DNA of 64,000 nt from Oasisia sp. SBJ-2009 (lineage: Eukaryota > Annelida > Polychaeta > Sabellida > Siboglinidae): positions 51,915,309-51,979,308 of the forward strand of contig OZ024861.1 of the NCBI GenBank assembly GCA_964017155.1. Direction: 5' to 3'. Positions 14,040 through 27,559 of this stretch are shown one piece after another (position 1 is the stretch's first letter; every line of letters begins with the position of its first letter). The translations under genes were made by a program, and so were the position numbers. Under the pieces are notes generated by a model that made no database searches, was not told the origin of the DNA, and worked only from the letters and a program-made list of their open reading frames with translations.

Positions 14040-15169
14040 ATGCACTAAATAAATCAAACAAATGCGACAACATAGTTACATATTTCATTTTGGACTGTTT
14101 GTAAGTTTTAGGATATTTCTATTACCATTTCTGCTCTCTTATTGATTCATGACTTGAAGTCATTGCTGTTCCTGGCCTTGCGCCGCCATGGTAGTTCTGC
14201 TGGAACAGAACCAGGGAACACGAAAGCGAAAGACAAAGTTAACTACAACACAGGCAAAGACAAATAGAAACGTACACATTTGAAATTTGATGGTGATGAT
14301 CGACTACTAATGCCTTAATTTTCTTAACATACTGCTCATTTATATATTTTATTGGACTGTTTATAAGTTTTAGCAGAGAACACGAAAGTGAAAGAGAATG
14401 ACAAAGGCAACTACAAAGACAGAGAGAAACAGAAAACTAAAGGGTAAAAGAAACCTTAAGCAAAACCGAAAGCGTGAGAGATAAAAAATAAAATGTATAC
14501 ATGTGAATAATAAATATGCACATAATCAATCAAACGAATGCGACAAGTGTGAGAAATCTGTACACTAATTCGTTGCATGCATATCAAGATATTTTGCTAG
14601 ATAACTATTAGTGTTTTAAATGTTTTAACTCAGTAGAATGTAGACAACTCTTTATACTAATCAATTATCAGTAATACTAGTGATCTGCAAAATGCCACTG
14701 AGCTTGATCTTCGAGGATATTGGCGCAAAAGAAGTTATTATTATTATTATAATAAATACGCATTTATTGTCGTCCGTTCAAATACGCTGGCTTGCATACC
14801 TTGCACACATCTGCATCCGAAGTGTCACTTGTGGCTAAATTGTCGAAGTGCACAGAGTATTTGAGGAAACAAGTGACTTAATGTAGGTCATAATATAAGA
14901 TACGGGTCGACGTAGCAATCTTTCTTTCTTAAACGTCGTAATCAATTCAAAACCAGTCGACATTTGAACAAAGAGGGAGAAAGGTTATATCGTAACACAA
15001 TTATCGGGATTGCGCACGCACGGGTAACTCTGACTTCCAACCGGAAGGAATTTAAACAAGTATTGAGCGCGCAGAAACCAACGCTGCCGATTACCAACTA
15101 GCAACGATATCTGACAGAGAGAAGAGGAGGGGATGGACGGACGGAGGGAAGGAGCGAGCGAGGGAGGGA

Positions 15170-15675
15170 GGGGGCGAGAGAGGGAGAGAGGGAGGGAGGG
15201 AGGGAGGAAGGGAGGGAGGGAGGGAGGGAGGACGGTAGGGAGGGAGGGAGGGAGGGAGGGAGGTAGGTAGGGAGGGAGGGAGGGAGGGAGGGAGGGAGGG
15301 AGGGAGGACGGTAGGGAGGGAGGGAGGGAGGGAGGGAGGGAGGGAGGGAGGGAGCGAGGGAGGGAGGGAGGAAGGTAGGTAGGGAGGGAGGGAGGAAGGA
15401 AGGTAGGGAGGGAGGGAGGGAGGGAGGGAGGGAGGGAGGGAGGGAGGGAGGGAGGGAGGGAGGGAGGGAGGGAGGGAGGGAGGGAGGGAGGGAGGGAGGG
15501 AGGGAGGGAGGGAGGGAGGGAGGGAGGGAGGGAGGGAGGGAGGGAGGGAGGGAGGGAGGGAGGGAGGGAGGGAGGGAGGGAGGGAGGGAGGGAGGGAGGG
15601 AGGGAGGGAGGGAGGGAGGGAGGGAGGGAGGGAGGGAGGGAGGGAGGGAGGGAGGGAGGGAGGGAGGGAGGGAGA
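15170..15675. repeat. (GGGA)n array
   Basis: Roughly 500 bp of GGGA units with scattered variants (GGTA, GGAC, GGAA). Runs of GGGAGGGAGGGAGGG meet the G-quadruplex pattern many times on the plus strand. It is the counterpart of the (TCCC)n array at 57430-57676. Confidence 0.97.
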
Positions 15676-15734
15676 TATGGCTAGAGAGAGATACAGAAAT
15701 ACAGACAGACAGACATACAGATAGACGTACGGAC

Positions 15735-16470
<736 letters not shown>

Positions 16471-17859
16471 AGGCCGACCGACGGAACTGTACGTGACTGA
16501 CGACTGATCTCTGCCGCCCACTCAGCCCCCCGGTGTCTGTCCAGAGACGTGGCCGAGTGGGTGGACTGACCAGAGACGTGGTCGAGTGGGTGGACTGACC
16601 AGTGTCTTATTCCACGTGACCTTATTCCTGATCCGGGTGAAACTCTGACCGTCGCATTGGTCCCCGGTTCACATTCCACGCCGGCAGTCAGTGACAGGTC
16701 AGTGATTCTTATCATGAAAACAGTTTTCTCACCAGACACGTGGCAGCGCGGCCGTAATGATAGCTTCTGGTTACGGTCATTTGTGCCAGGCTTTTCTGTA
16801 TTCAGTTTTTGTTTAAAGTAACAATTTAATATAAAATGTTATAGCTTTAATAGTTTATGCTATATAGCGACAAATCCATAATTGTTTGTGGCGTTTCACA
16901 ACATACATTTATTAAAGGATATGCAATAAGAAGAATGCTACCCACAAGTAATATTTAAAAATAAATATCACAAATACACGTGTCTGCATAATTAACTAAA
17001 ATTGCCTATTAGTCATAAAAGAGGTATGGAAATGACGTTTTTTTCAATGATGTCACATTATTTATTTTATTTCTTATTTCTATGAACATCCCGCGTGTGT
17101 TGCGAGCATGCACGCTTATATTACATAAGCGATATTTTAACATTAATAACTAAAACAATAACATGTTAATATTACTATTTTTAAGTGCACCAAAACCTTC
17201 TTTTTTTACCACTATGTATTTCCCATATATTCATATACCTGTTTAAATTTTAATGATGTATTGTTCCGATAATTGAGAAAGTGTCTTGTCCAAAAATAAT
17301 AATTTTTACATATCTGGTGGTGGAAATGTCATTCATAAGTAGAACAAATAGCTTCAGTAATATTTTCTTACGCATAATTGTTGTGAACGTGCTGAATGAA
17401 AATTATTGTTACGTCGTACTTATTTTACAATTTTAATTATTTATTACTATTAACCATACCTTCACATTCATTTACCACAATGGTTTTTATGGAATTTGTA
17501 CGTTTATTTATGAATGATAGGTCACTTTAGTTAATTATATAGACACATGTATTTTCATTATTTATTTTTAAATATTATCTGTGGGCAGTTTTCTCTTTGT
17601 TGTATTTTTAATAGCATTACGTTGTCAAGCGCCACAAACAGTTTGCCGTCTAGCGGTATTTTGTGTAAAGCTAACTTTTTATATCGATTTTACGTTACCG
17701 AGGGCGGCCGAAGAAGTTGTACTCGAGGTCTACGCGTTTATTTTGTGAATTGTTTATTTTGTGAAGTTTGGCGGTTGTTGGTGGGTGGTCGTCTTTATGG
17801 TTAGGTCAATGAAATCGGGTGGTCTAACATCCGCGATGTGTCTGTCGAATCTCCTATCT

Positions 17860-17987
17860 GTCCCAACGAATCCACTGAACCACTGTTTCAGTTCTGCTCG
17901 ATTCATAGGTTAACAAGAAGACAACTTACTGACACTGTCTTTCCCTGTTCTGTTGCTACAACCGTATGAGAAACGGTGTGGCATATT
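17860..17987 (-). pseudogene. THAP-like N-terminal relic inside repeat R
   Basis: From the ATG at about 17986 the minus strand reads MPHRFSYGCSNRTGKDSVS before a stop. This resembles the start of THAP zinc-binding domains (MPxxCxxxGCSNxxxKDSVS), with the first Cys replaced by Phe. The sequence GTCA/GTAAGT directly after could be a splice donor. A similar relic is visible near 45370 in R copy 4. In R copies 2 and 5 the segment is deleted. No second half of the domain (C-x2-H) was found next to it. Confidence 0.35.
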
Positions 17988-18905
17988 GCTGTCGCAATGT
18001 CGTTGTAAACCGACGTAGGGCACTTCCAACTAACAGCTTAGCTCTCTGTTGTGACAGCTGAACCTGCAGAAGGCAATATGACGTATTACTTTTCCAAAGT
18101 GTAGATAGAAGCTGGGTTGTGATTGGTTGCATGGACTAAGATGGGCCTGTTCATTTATTTAGCTAGATTTACACTATCTGAAGAAACTACTAAAGCGATT
18201 TTTGTTGTTGTAGATCCAAATGGTTAGCTTGTGTAAACTCTTTTAGGTGCATAACACCAACCCGTTGCCTTTTTGCCCTTTAAGCTTTCTTTTACACTTT
18301 ACTTTTTGTTTTTTGTCTCTCTTTATTTTTGTAGTTGTCTTTGTCTTTCTCTTTCGCTTTCGTGTTCCCTGGTTCTGTTCCAACAGAACTACCATGGCGG
18401 CGCAAGGCCAGGAATAGCAATGACTTCAAGTCAGGAATTAATAAGAGAGCAGAAATGGTAATAGAAATAACCTATAAAACTTATAAACTATCCAAAATAT
18501 AATATGTAACTAAGCAGTATGTCAAACAAATTAAGGCTATTAGTTGTCGATCACCACTTCCAAATTTCTAATTTGTACGTTTTGTATGTAATTACCCCTA
18601 CCTAACCATTGAACGTGCTATATTTGCACAAATGAAATAGAAAATGAGTTTCATCCTTCAATGAAATGTCCTTTACATTTTAGCGAACGACAAGAAACAA
18701 TATACTTTGCAACATTCAATTATCCAGCTTTATCCAATATGTATACCTTCACCAACCAATGCACACGAATACACAATACCTCGCTAAATATAGACTGATA
18801 GTGATTAGGACAGTCGCGAATTCCAGGAATTGTAAATATTGCTATATTATTGTCTACACTATTGCTATACTATCTTAACGCATTGTAAACACGAAGCAAA
18901 TGTAT

Positions 18906-18913
18906 AATATATG

Positions 18914-18944
<31 letters not shown>

Positions 18945-19005
18945 CGTATCATCCTTAAGATATGCACCATTACTTACCAGGTACTTCCCCGCAAATGTGT
19001 ATATG

Positions 19006-19081
<76 letters not shown>

Positions 19082-19102
19082 ATATACATTTTATATTTAT
19101 AC

Positions 19103-19179
<77 letters not shown>

Positions 19180-19455
19180 GTGTATATATATATATATATA
19201 TCTAATATATATATATATAAAATGTATATATATATATACATTATATATATATACGTTATATATATTAGATATATATATATATATAATGTATAAATATAAA
19301 ATGTATATATATATAATATATATATATATAATATATATATAATATATATATATATAATATAATATAATATATATATTATATATATACATATACACATTTG
19401 CGGGAAAGTACCTGGTAAGTAATGGTGTATATCTTAAGGATGATACGATATCGGA
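18906..19455. repeat. Hairpin element with TA core
   Basis: The left end (about 18943-19010) and right end (about 19385-19455) are inverted copies of a block of about 68 bp containing AGTACCTGGTAAGTAATGGTG and TGCGGGAAAGT; the interior is almost entirely TA-type repeats. One end also occurs at 6940-6990 and 49155-49215. It looks like a miniature inverted-repeat element or a palindromic microsatellite. No gene was seen. Confidence 0.75.
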
Positions 19456-19918
19456 CCTTTAGAACCGGCATAAAATGAGAAAAACGTGAAGAACTAGTAA
19501 TATATACCCATTTGGAATCTGCACCAACGTTGCATAGACGGAATTTCAGAGTATAATTTGTGGCTGGAAGCATATAGGACAAGCAGTGACCTGGCAGTTA
19601 TAGGTGGATATTGCACCAGAGCTGTTCTGAGCTATAGTTGCTTTAGAGACATCAGAATTACGTTTTGGAGACATCAGAATGACGTTTACTTCGGGTGTTT
19701 TAGAGACGCATATTCCAAAGGGTAGGTGCACCCACAGCAAAAGCCCTAGTCCCAATATTAGCATGGATATTAGGGACAACAAAACAAACCAGAACTAGAT
19801 GATCGAAGCTGGACAGATTTATTTACAAGATTAAGCAAAGAATGTAAAAACGATGGTTGCGTACGGGAAAGTTCTGTTATCATTACTGGCAATGTTTAAA
19901 AAAGGCGAAATGCAATAG

Positions 19919-20000
<82 letters not shown>

Positions 20001-20440
20001 CATATCGTTCTCGCATAAATGTTTGCATGTTATGCTCAATTTGCAATTTGTTTACTGGGTGCTTCAGAAACGTTAAAAAATATATTGTTACCAATATATG
20101 ACATGGAGTATAACACAAGAAGAATTCTGATTCATGTCGGCAGGTTTTTACTAATTGGATAAACATATATCTAATTAATCCAGACCTGGTGTTGTTGTGT
20201 CTTGGAATCACCGTATCAGAGAAGTCATTGCAGGGAAATGATGTATGACTGGTGTAACTTGCTGAATGCGATATCGATGCGACTGGATGCGCACTTAGTT
20301 GATTTGCTATATAATATACTCATAAAACAACGGACTCTGCCATGTTTATACATCGACAGCAATGAAATAATCACCGTACCATTTGCAGCGTGTGCATATT
20401 GGCATTGTGTTAATTTATTTTGAAAGACACATGTAGCAGT
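19456..20440 (+). repeat. Shared upstream block of the 20611 receptor gene
   Basis: This matches 59100-59985 in the same orientation and 48180-49030 and 4100-4620 inversely. It includes a (TA)n tract at about 19920-19995. No reading frame is conserved. Duplicated with each receptor gene. Confidence 0.75.
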
Positions 20441-20610
20441 CTGTCTAATGTATTAAGCGACCGCAGTAATTTATTGATTGGTGTTAGAGAACATTAGTCA
20501 TGCGGCGTATATATGTCGCAGGAGGATCGCTCGCAAACGTCGCACAACTTGCCGAGCAACGAACACAGCTAAACGCCGAGTAAAGAACAAGAGGAAACTG
20601 TTCGTAAAAG
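20441..20610 (+). promoter_or_regulatory. Conserved 5' leader/proximal region of receptor gene
   Basis: Similar blocks precede every receptor start: TTAGAGAACA, then GATCGCTCGCA, then the almost invariant AAACGCCGAGTAAAGAACAA about 30 nt before the ATG. It probably covers the 5' UTR and core promoter. No consistent TATA box was found. Conservation may only reflect recent duplication. Confidence 0.4.
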
Positions 20611-21960
20611 ATGGCGCCGCTTGTGTCACTACTAGTTTGTGTGTGTTATGGCGTACTCCGTTCGCCGGTTATTGGAAAACAACATGATTTGGCTTCACCA
20701 CCAACCACGGACATTTCGACAGAACCGCTAAACACAACTTCACCGATCGTGGCCCGGCAGAATGTGACGCAGTTTACCATGACTGGAGGTAAACAACAAC
20801 TTCAAATGAAAGACAACACTACCTCGGGTGGACATGTTCCGGCCAGAACGTCCACGCAACAGATAGTCACAGTGAACTCGAGCGAGGAAGAGAAGACAAA
20901 TGACGTCATTCCGTCGGACAGAACTAGCATCTCATGCGCAGAGAACACAACTGTAGCATCGGCAAACGAGACAACTCGGTGTAGCGAACAAAGCACTGAG
21001 GCAGTGACAGCGGATGTTGGTATATGGCGTAAAGATTTGGTTCAACTTGAAATTCCTGTGTACATTGTAGGATTTGTGGCAAATATAATGACGTTGATCA
21101 CCCTCATGAGAAACGGTGAAATATTTTCACCCTCCACCTGTCTGCTGCTGAAGCACCAGGCGCTGGTGGACTCGTGGGTTTGTGCCACTGGAGCAATTCT
21201 CATTCTACAACCCCCGATGTGGACGACTGGCAACAAGTACTTTGACACCGTCGTGTGTTTTATATGGCACAGACAGGCACCTTTCTGGGGCGCCATTTTG
21301 TTATCTGTGTGGAACCTGGCGGCTATCGCTCTAGAAAGATATATGGCCATCTGTTTCCCCTTCAAGCATGGCAAATTTCGAGAAGAATTGTCAAGAAAGA
21401 GCATTGCTGCTATATACGTTGTCAACGTGTTTGTGACAATACCATGTTTACTTCAAGTCCGCTTCGAGCACGGTGCTTGCATTTGGGAACATTTCATGGG
21501 AGGATATATAGGTAAACAAGTGTTCTACGCCTATAGTTTATTCTATTTTTTTGCTGTGTATGTTTTGCCTGTAATGGCAAACGTGTTTCTTTATGGCAGA
21601 GTTGTACTAACATTGCATCGTAGAAATAAGTCAACAGATTTGAATCGGTCAGCAGTCATCGATGCAGCTCAGGCGGCCATAACGAAGACAGCTGTTACGT
21701 TAACAGCAATCTTCCTCTTCGCCATCGGGTTCAGCGCATGGCATTACGTCCTGGGAAATACAGGCATCGTCGAGTTTGAAGCAGGCGGTGAAACAGATAT
21801 GGTGGCGTTGTTTTTGACGGTCGTTAATTCTTGTGTTAATCCTTTCATCTATCTATTTTTAATTACGCCGTTTCGTTTTATGGTTTTTAAAACCTTCTCG
21901 TGTTGCGCAAAATATAACGGAACTACAAATAGTAGCGAATCAACGAATACAAGAGTTTGA
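20611..21960 (+). CDS. Class A GPCR, intact single-exon gene (subtype 1)
   Basis: An orphan rhodopsin-like G-protein-coupled receptor of 449 residues in the plasma membrane. A signal peptide (1-22) is followed by an unusually long Ser/Thr-rich ectodomain (23-140) with N-glycosylation sites at N41, N51, N69, N112 and N119. Membrane segments lie at about 146-167 (N158 = 1.50), 178-200 (D187 = 2.50), 213-245, 263-283, 305-330, 358-380 and 396-418. C216 and C290 can form the ECL1-ECL2 disulfide. ERY (242-244) replaces DRY, NPFIY (410-414) is the NPxxY motif, and CWxP is missing from TM6. SCC (430-432) could be palmitoylated. The ATG sits in a good context (AAAAGATGG) and matches all paralogues. 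The ligand is unknown; a chemosensory or peptide role is only inference. A tandem remnant of another copy starts within about 45 bp of the stop. Confidence 0.95.
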   Translation: MAPLVSLLVCVCYGVLRSPVIGKQHDLASPPTTDISTEPLNTTSPIVARQNVTQFTMTGGKQQLQMKDNTTSGGHVPARTSTQQIVTVNSSEEEKTNDVIPSDRTSISCAENTTVASANETTRCSEQSTEAVTADVGIWRKDLVQLEIPVYIVGFVANIMTLITLMRNGEIFSPSTCLLLKHQALVDSWVCATGAILILQPPMWTTGNKYFDTVVCFIWHRQAPFWGAILLSVWNLAAIALERYMAICFPFKHGKFREELSRKSIAAIYVVNVFVTIPCLLQVRFEHGACIWEHFMGGYIGKQVFYAYSLFYFFAVYVLPVMANVFLYGRVVLTLHRRNKSTDLNRSAVIDAAQAAITKTAVTLTAIFLFAIGFSAWHYVLGNTGIVEFEAGGETDMVALFLTVVNSCVNPFIYLFLITPFRFMVFKTFSCCAKYNGTTNSSESTNTRV

Positions 21961-22002
21961 GGTTGCACAACTTAGCTGTCGATGTCATGTTTATAGCCGC
22001 AT

Positions 22003-22390
22003 GCCGAGCAACGAACACCGCTAAACGCCGAGTAAAGAACAAGAGGAAACTGAAACTTTCATTTATCTATTTTTAATTACGCTGTTTCGTTTCATGGTTT
22101 TTACACCTTTTCGTGTTGCGCAAAAAATAACGGAACTACGACTAGTAGCGATGCAACGAAACCAAGATGTTGTTGTTGCACAGCTTAGCTGTCGATGTCA
22201 TGTTTTCAATATATTTCAAGTCGGTGGCTGTTGATGAATGTATATTTATATAGATCTTGTAATCGGGCTGTAAATGTTTATTGTCGTTGTTGAATATGTA
22301 ATTGTAGTTGATGTTTGTTATGGTAGCCAAGGTCCTCAGCGCGTTATATTTAATAAAGAAATATGTTGAAATCTGTCATGCTCATCGGGA
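22003..22390 (+). pseudogene. GPCR remnant: 5' leader fused to TM7/C-terminus
   Basis: The family's 5' leader (GAGCAACGAACACCGCTAAA to GAGGAAACTG, about 22003-22050) is joined directly to TM7-end and C-terminal sequence (about 22053-22190), followed by the usual 3' flank to about 22390 with an AATAAA at 22352. About 1.25 kb of coding sequence is deleted between them. It cannot encode a receptor but keeps the unit boundaries. Confidence 0.8.
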
Positions 22391-22412
22391 TTGTACATGC
22401 ATGGAACTCTTA

Positions 22413-23120
22413 ACAAGTACTTTGACACCGCCGTGTGCTTTATATGGCACAGTCAGGCACTTTTCTGGGGCGCCATTTTTTTTATCTGTGTGGAACGTGG
22501 CTGCTATCGCTCTAGAAAGATACACTTCCATCTGTTTCCCCTTCAAACATGGCAAATTTCGAGAAGACTTGTCAAGAAAGAGCATTGCTGTCTTATACGT
22601 TGTCAACGTGATTGTGACGTTACCATGTTTCTTTCAAGTCCGTTTCGAGCACGGTGCTTGCATTTTGGAATATTTCATATCAGGACGTACAGGAGAACAA
22701 GTGTATTACGCCTATGGTTTGCTCTGGATTTTGCCGTATATGCTTTGCCTGTAATGGCATACGTGTTTCTTTATGGCAGAGTTGTACTAACTCTGTATCG
22801 TAGAAAGAACTCAACACATGTTAATCGGTCAGCGGTCGTGATGCAGCTCAGGCGGCCATAGCGAACACAGCTGTTACGGTAACAGCAATCTGCCTCTTCG
22901 CCATCGGGTTCGACGCATTGTATTACGTCCTGGGAAATACAGGCGTCGTCGAGTTCGAAGCAGGCGGTGAAATAGATATGGTGGCGCTGTTTTTTATCGT
23001 TCGTTAATTCTTGTGTTAATCGTTTCATTTATCTATTTTTAATTACGCTGTTTCGTTTCATGGTTGTTAAAACCTTCTCGTGTTGCACATAAAGTAACGG
23101 AACTACAACTAGTAACGAAT
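22413..23120 (+). pseudogene. GPCR family copy 5, 5'-truncated and frameshifted
   Basis: Homology starts at the ECL1/TM3 border (NKYFDTAVCFIW), immediately after the 3' flank of the preceding remnant, with AACAA shared at the junction. The TM3 frame is lost within about 60 nt, TM5 and ICL3 appear in another frame (PVMAYVFLYGRVVLTLYRRK), and another 1-nt loss near 22842 (GTCGTGATG where paralogues have GTCGTCGATG) precedes TM6. TM7 is also shifted. No TM1, TM2 or start codon exists. Confidence 0.85.
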
Positions 23121-23482
23121 CAAAGAATAGAAGATTTTGTGGTTGCATAACTTAGCAGCCGATGTCATGTTTTCAATATCTAGAGTCGGTGGCTGTTGAT
23201 GAATGTATATTTATATAGATCTTGTAATCGGGCTGTAAATGTGTATTGCCGTTGCTGTATATGTATATTGTAGTTGATGTTTGTTATGGTAGTCGAGGTC
23301 CTCAGCGCGTTATATTTAATAAAGAAATGTGTTGAAATCTGTCATGCTCATCGGGACTGTGCACGCATGAAACTCTTCACAATGTTTTGAGGGATTAGGT
23401 CCCTCAAATCCTTTGCGACGGTTCCCACAGTTTAGAAGTTGTATGCGATAATATGGCAACGTAAATATAGTGAATACTTCTT

Positions 23483-23550
<68 letters not shown>

Positions 23551-23790
23551 TATGCTTTTATTTACATTTTATATATGTAAATATTAACATATGTCCAATT
23601 GCGCCATCAGTAAAATATGCCTATTAAACCTTATTTATCTACCGTAGCTCCCTCGTGTATCAATCCACTTGCTGACAACCATACTTTGTATCGATTACTC
23701 AGACATTGAGCAATCGTTTTCTTAATGCGCCTCTCGTGCACTAGCGATGCGACTGCTTGCGGTTAGACGATGCCGCTTAGCATGATTCCA
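23121..23790. repeat. Receptor 3' flank, (TA)n and tail repeat
   Basis: Up to about 23485 this is the family's 3' flank, with AATAAA near 23322. A (TA)n tract follows (about 23487-23545), then the tail repeat that also occurs inversely at 2515-2640. No gene was seen. Confidence 0.7.
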
Positions 23791-24521
23791 CTAACCAGAT
23801 GTTACGCGATGCGCAAATAATGTGGTGTGCGGATATGCCCCTACTTCCCCTACTGGTCTAATGACAGTCATGTAGAGCTTGATCTTTAATTTCCTTGGCA
23901 TATTATTGTCACTGATAACTCCAGATATGTCTCTCCACTTGCCCCACGCTGCACTAACTCTTGCTCTTACTGCTTCCTCTGATCCTCCTTCTTCACTAAT
24001 GGTGACACCTAAATATTTGAATTTATTCACCTGTCTGAGGCCTGTGCCTTGGCTGTCTTTGATGTTTACTTTTGTTCCTTACCTGCTGCTGAATATCACT
24101 TCCGTTTTCCCGATATTGACTTTTAGCCCCTTGCTCTCCATCCCAATCTGCCATCCAAGCCATCTCCTCTGCATCTCCTCCTCTGTATCTGTTACTATTG
24201 CCAGATCGTCAGCAAACAGCAGTTCATTTGGCGACCCGCATCTGAACTCTTCGCTGATGACATCTAATACTACGATAAACAGAAATGGGCTTAGTGTAGG
24301 CCAAGTTTGATGGGAAACTCATCAGTTCTGCCATGCGTGGTTCTCACTACTGTTAATGCTCCATTGTATGTTGCTTCTGCTAGCCTCACTAGCTTTTCTG
24401 GGACCCCTCTCCTTCTCAGACACCAATACACCAGATCCCTGGGCACCCTGTCATACGCGTTTTCCAAATCAACGAAGGTAAGTAACACATCCTTTTGTAC
24501 TTCTAGGTGTTTTTCTTGCAA
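23791..24521 (-). pseudogene. LINE reverse transcriptase fragment
   Basis: On the minus strand three pieces form one RT fragment: LLTFVDLENAYDRVPRDLVYW (motif A) and FPIKLGLH from 24521 to 24291, then SPFLFIVVLDV and LLFADDLAIVTD (motif C) with SKGLKVNIGKTEVIF in the next frame, then FKYLGVTISEEGG down to about 23830. A small deletion near 24295 breaks motif B. Both ends of the element are missing. The style of the motifs fits RTE-like elements, but it is not the same family as 4887-6880. Confidence 0.85.
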
Positions 24522-24559
24522 TTGTAGTATGATAAATAAATATATATAAAATGTCCTTT

Positions 24560-24940
<381 letters not shown>

Positions 24941-25101
24941 AACAGCTATAAGAGAATCCCCGTGCCATTAATTAGTCAACCGGCGTTTATATTGCAGAAC
25001 GATCGCTCGCAGACGTCTCACAACTCGGTTGTTGCCGTTGGTCAAGCAACGAACACAGCTGAACGCCGAGTAAAGAGAAAGAGGAAAAATGTACGTTAAA
25101 T

Positions 25102-26127
25102 ATGGCGCCGCTTGTGTCGTTACTGGTTTGTGTGTGTTATGGCGTACTCCGTCCGCCGGAGATTGGAAACCGACACGACTCAACCACGGATATTTCGACA
25201 GAACCGCTAAACCCAACGTCACCGACCGTGGCGCGGCAGAACGTAACGTAATTTACCTTGATTCGAGGTAAACAACATCTGCAAATGAAAGACAACACTA
25301 CCTCGGATGAAAACGTTCTGGCCGATACGACCACGCAACAGACTGTCGATGTTAACTCGCGCGAGGAAGAAAAGACTAATGACGTCATTCCGTCGGAAAG
25401 AACAAGCATCTGATGCGCAGAGAACACAACTGTATCATCGGCAAACGAGACATCTCGGTGTATCGAACAAGTCAGTGTAATAGTGACAGCGGATGTTGGT
25501 TTGTGGCGTAAAGTATTGGTTAAACTTGAAATTGGTGTCTACATTGTAGGATTTGTGTCAAATACAATGACATTGATCACCCTCACGAGAAACGGTGACA
25601 TGTTTTCACCCTCCACCTGTCTGCTGCTGAAGCACCAGGCGCTGGTGGACTCGTGGGTTTGTGCCACTGCAGCAATTCTCATTCTACAACCGCCGATGTG
25701 GACGACTGGCAACAAGTACTTTGACACCGCCGTGTGCTTTATATGGCACAGTCAGGCACCTTTCTGGGGCGCCATTTTGTTATCTGTGTGGAACCTGGCG
25801 GGTATCGCTCTCGAAAGATATATGGCTATCTGTTTCCCCTTCAAGCATGGCAAATTTCGAGAAGAATTGTCAAGAAAGAGCATTGCTGTCTTACACGTTG
25901 TCAACATGATTGTGACGATACCATGATTCTGTCAAGTCCGCTTCGAGCACCGTGCTTGCATTTGGGAATATTTCATAAGAGGACGTACAGGTGAACAAGT
26001 GTATTACGCCTATAGTTTGTTCTGGATTTTGCCGTGTATGCTTTGCTTGTAATTGCATACGTGTTTCTTTATGGCAATGTTGTACTAACACTGTATCGTA
26101 GAAAGAACTCAACAAATTTGAATCGGT
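25102..26127 (+). pseudogene. GPCR family copy 6, in-frame stops
   Basis: The ATG at 25102 and TM1-TM4 stay in a single frame, but it is interrupted by TAA at 25249 (replacing the codon after the NVT glycosylation site), TGA at 25411 and TGA at 25924. Around TM5 a frameshift gives WILPCMLCL. Homology ends in ICL3 at about 26127, where AT-rich flank begins. TM6-TM7 are absent. The TM1-TM3 part is otherwise well preserved, so loss looks recent. Confidence 0.9.
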
Positions 26128-26580
<453 letters not shown>

Positions 26581-27559
26581 ACCATTTGGGACATACACCA
26601 AAATTCCAACTATTTTGGACCAAAACGAAAAACGATATATAATAATAATTGTTTAGCTAAATTAGTAGAACACATACAAGAGAGTTTAGCTTTAAGTTGT
26701 CATGTGCGTAAAAGAAAAATGTTTACTTTTATTACAAATATACTTTTTGTGGTCCAAAATGGTGGGTCCAAAAAAGTCAAAGGCAAGCTTAGCCTCGGTT
26801 ACCCAGACTCCGTGAGGTGGCAGCACTTTTAAGCCCCTCAACTACGCCTGGAACATTAATGGGTCTTAAGTTTCTACATCCGGGTAGCCTTACCCCAGAT
26901 TAGGGTAGAGACGCTGATTGGCTCTCAGGCCAACTATCAAATAAAAATTAAAATAACGATATATTTTTACAAGATAATAATATAGATCACGCTGATAAAC
27001 AAACAAAAGCCGTTATTGTGGCCAGACTGTCTTCTCGGCGTAGTTCCGCAGCCGACCGACAGTCGTTTAAGCGAGACTGTCCTGCAAGGCAAGCTGTCCT
27101 GCAAAATTCACCCTTTTTGGCCCGCCATACCCACGAAACCGCCTATTTTGTACGCGCGAAACAGCCAATGAGAATACTGCTGGACGAGTGCGATGATGTC
27201 GGACAGCTTTCAGAATTAGGAAAATATTGCGTGATTTTAGACAGTTCCAAGTCTGTTTCAATATGTATCGATTCTATGCTGACGGAGTGAAATCTGTTAT
27301 GAAGCATCGCCCAACTTAGACTAGGCAAATTTCATGAAAATGTGCATATTTAAAAAGCTGAAGGCAAATCGTGTTAATTTATGGCATATATGCTATTTAG
27401 GGGTACTGAGGGGTACTGAGCGGTATGCAGGTATTGCAGTACCTCAGGTATTGCAATACCTCAGGGAGTTTGACGCCCCTGCCATGCAGAGTTGTAAACC
27501 ACTGCCTTGTGGTATAGGTTCTTGTCAGAACCGAAGGCTAAGGGAGCAAACCCCTAAAC
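26581..27559. other. Unassigned stretch before the LINE endonuclease
   Basis: There is no recognisable gene. A small palindromic motif GGTATTGCAATACC lies near 27449-27462, preceded by the near-copy GGTATTGCAGTACC. The last few hundred bases may be the 5' region of the LINE whose endonuclease follows. Confidence 0.4.

Noticed and set aside
18962..19397. Frames rich in YIYI on both strands
   Set aside because: Translation of (TA)n tracts; the same at 26196-26609 and 48551-49188.
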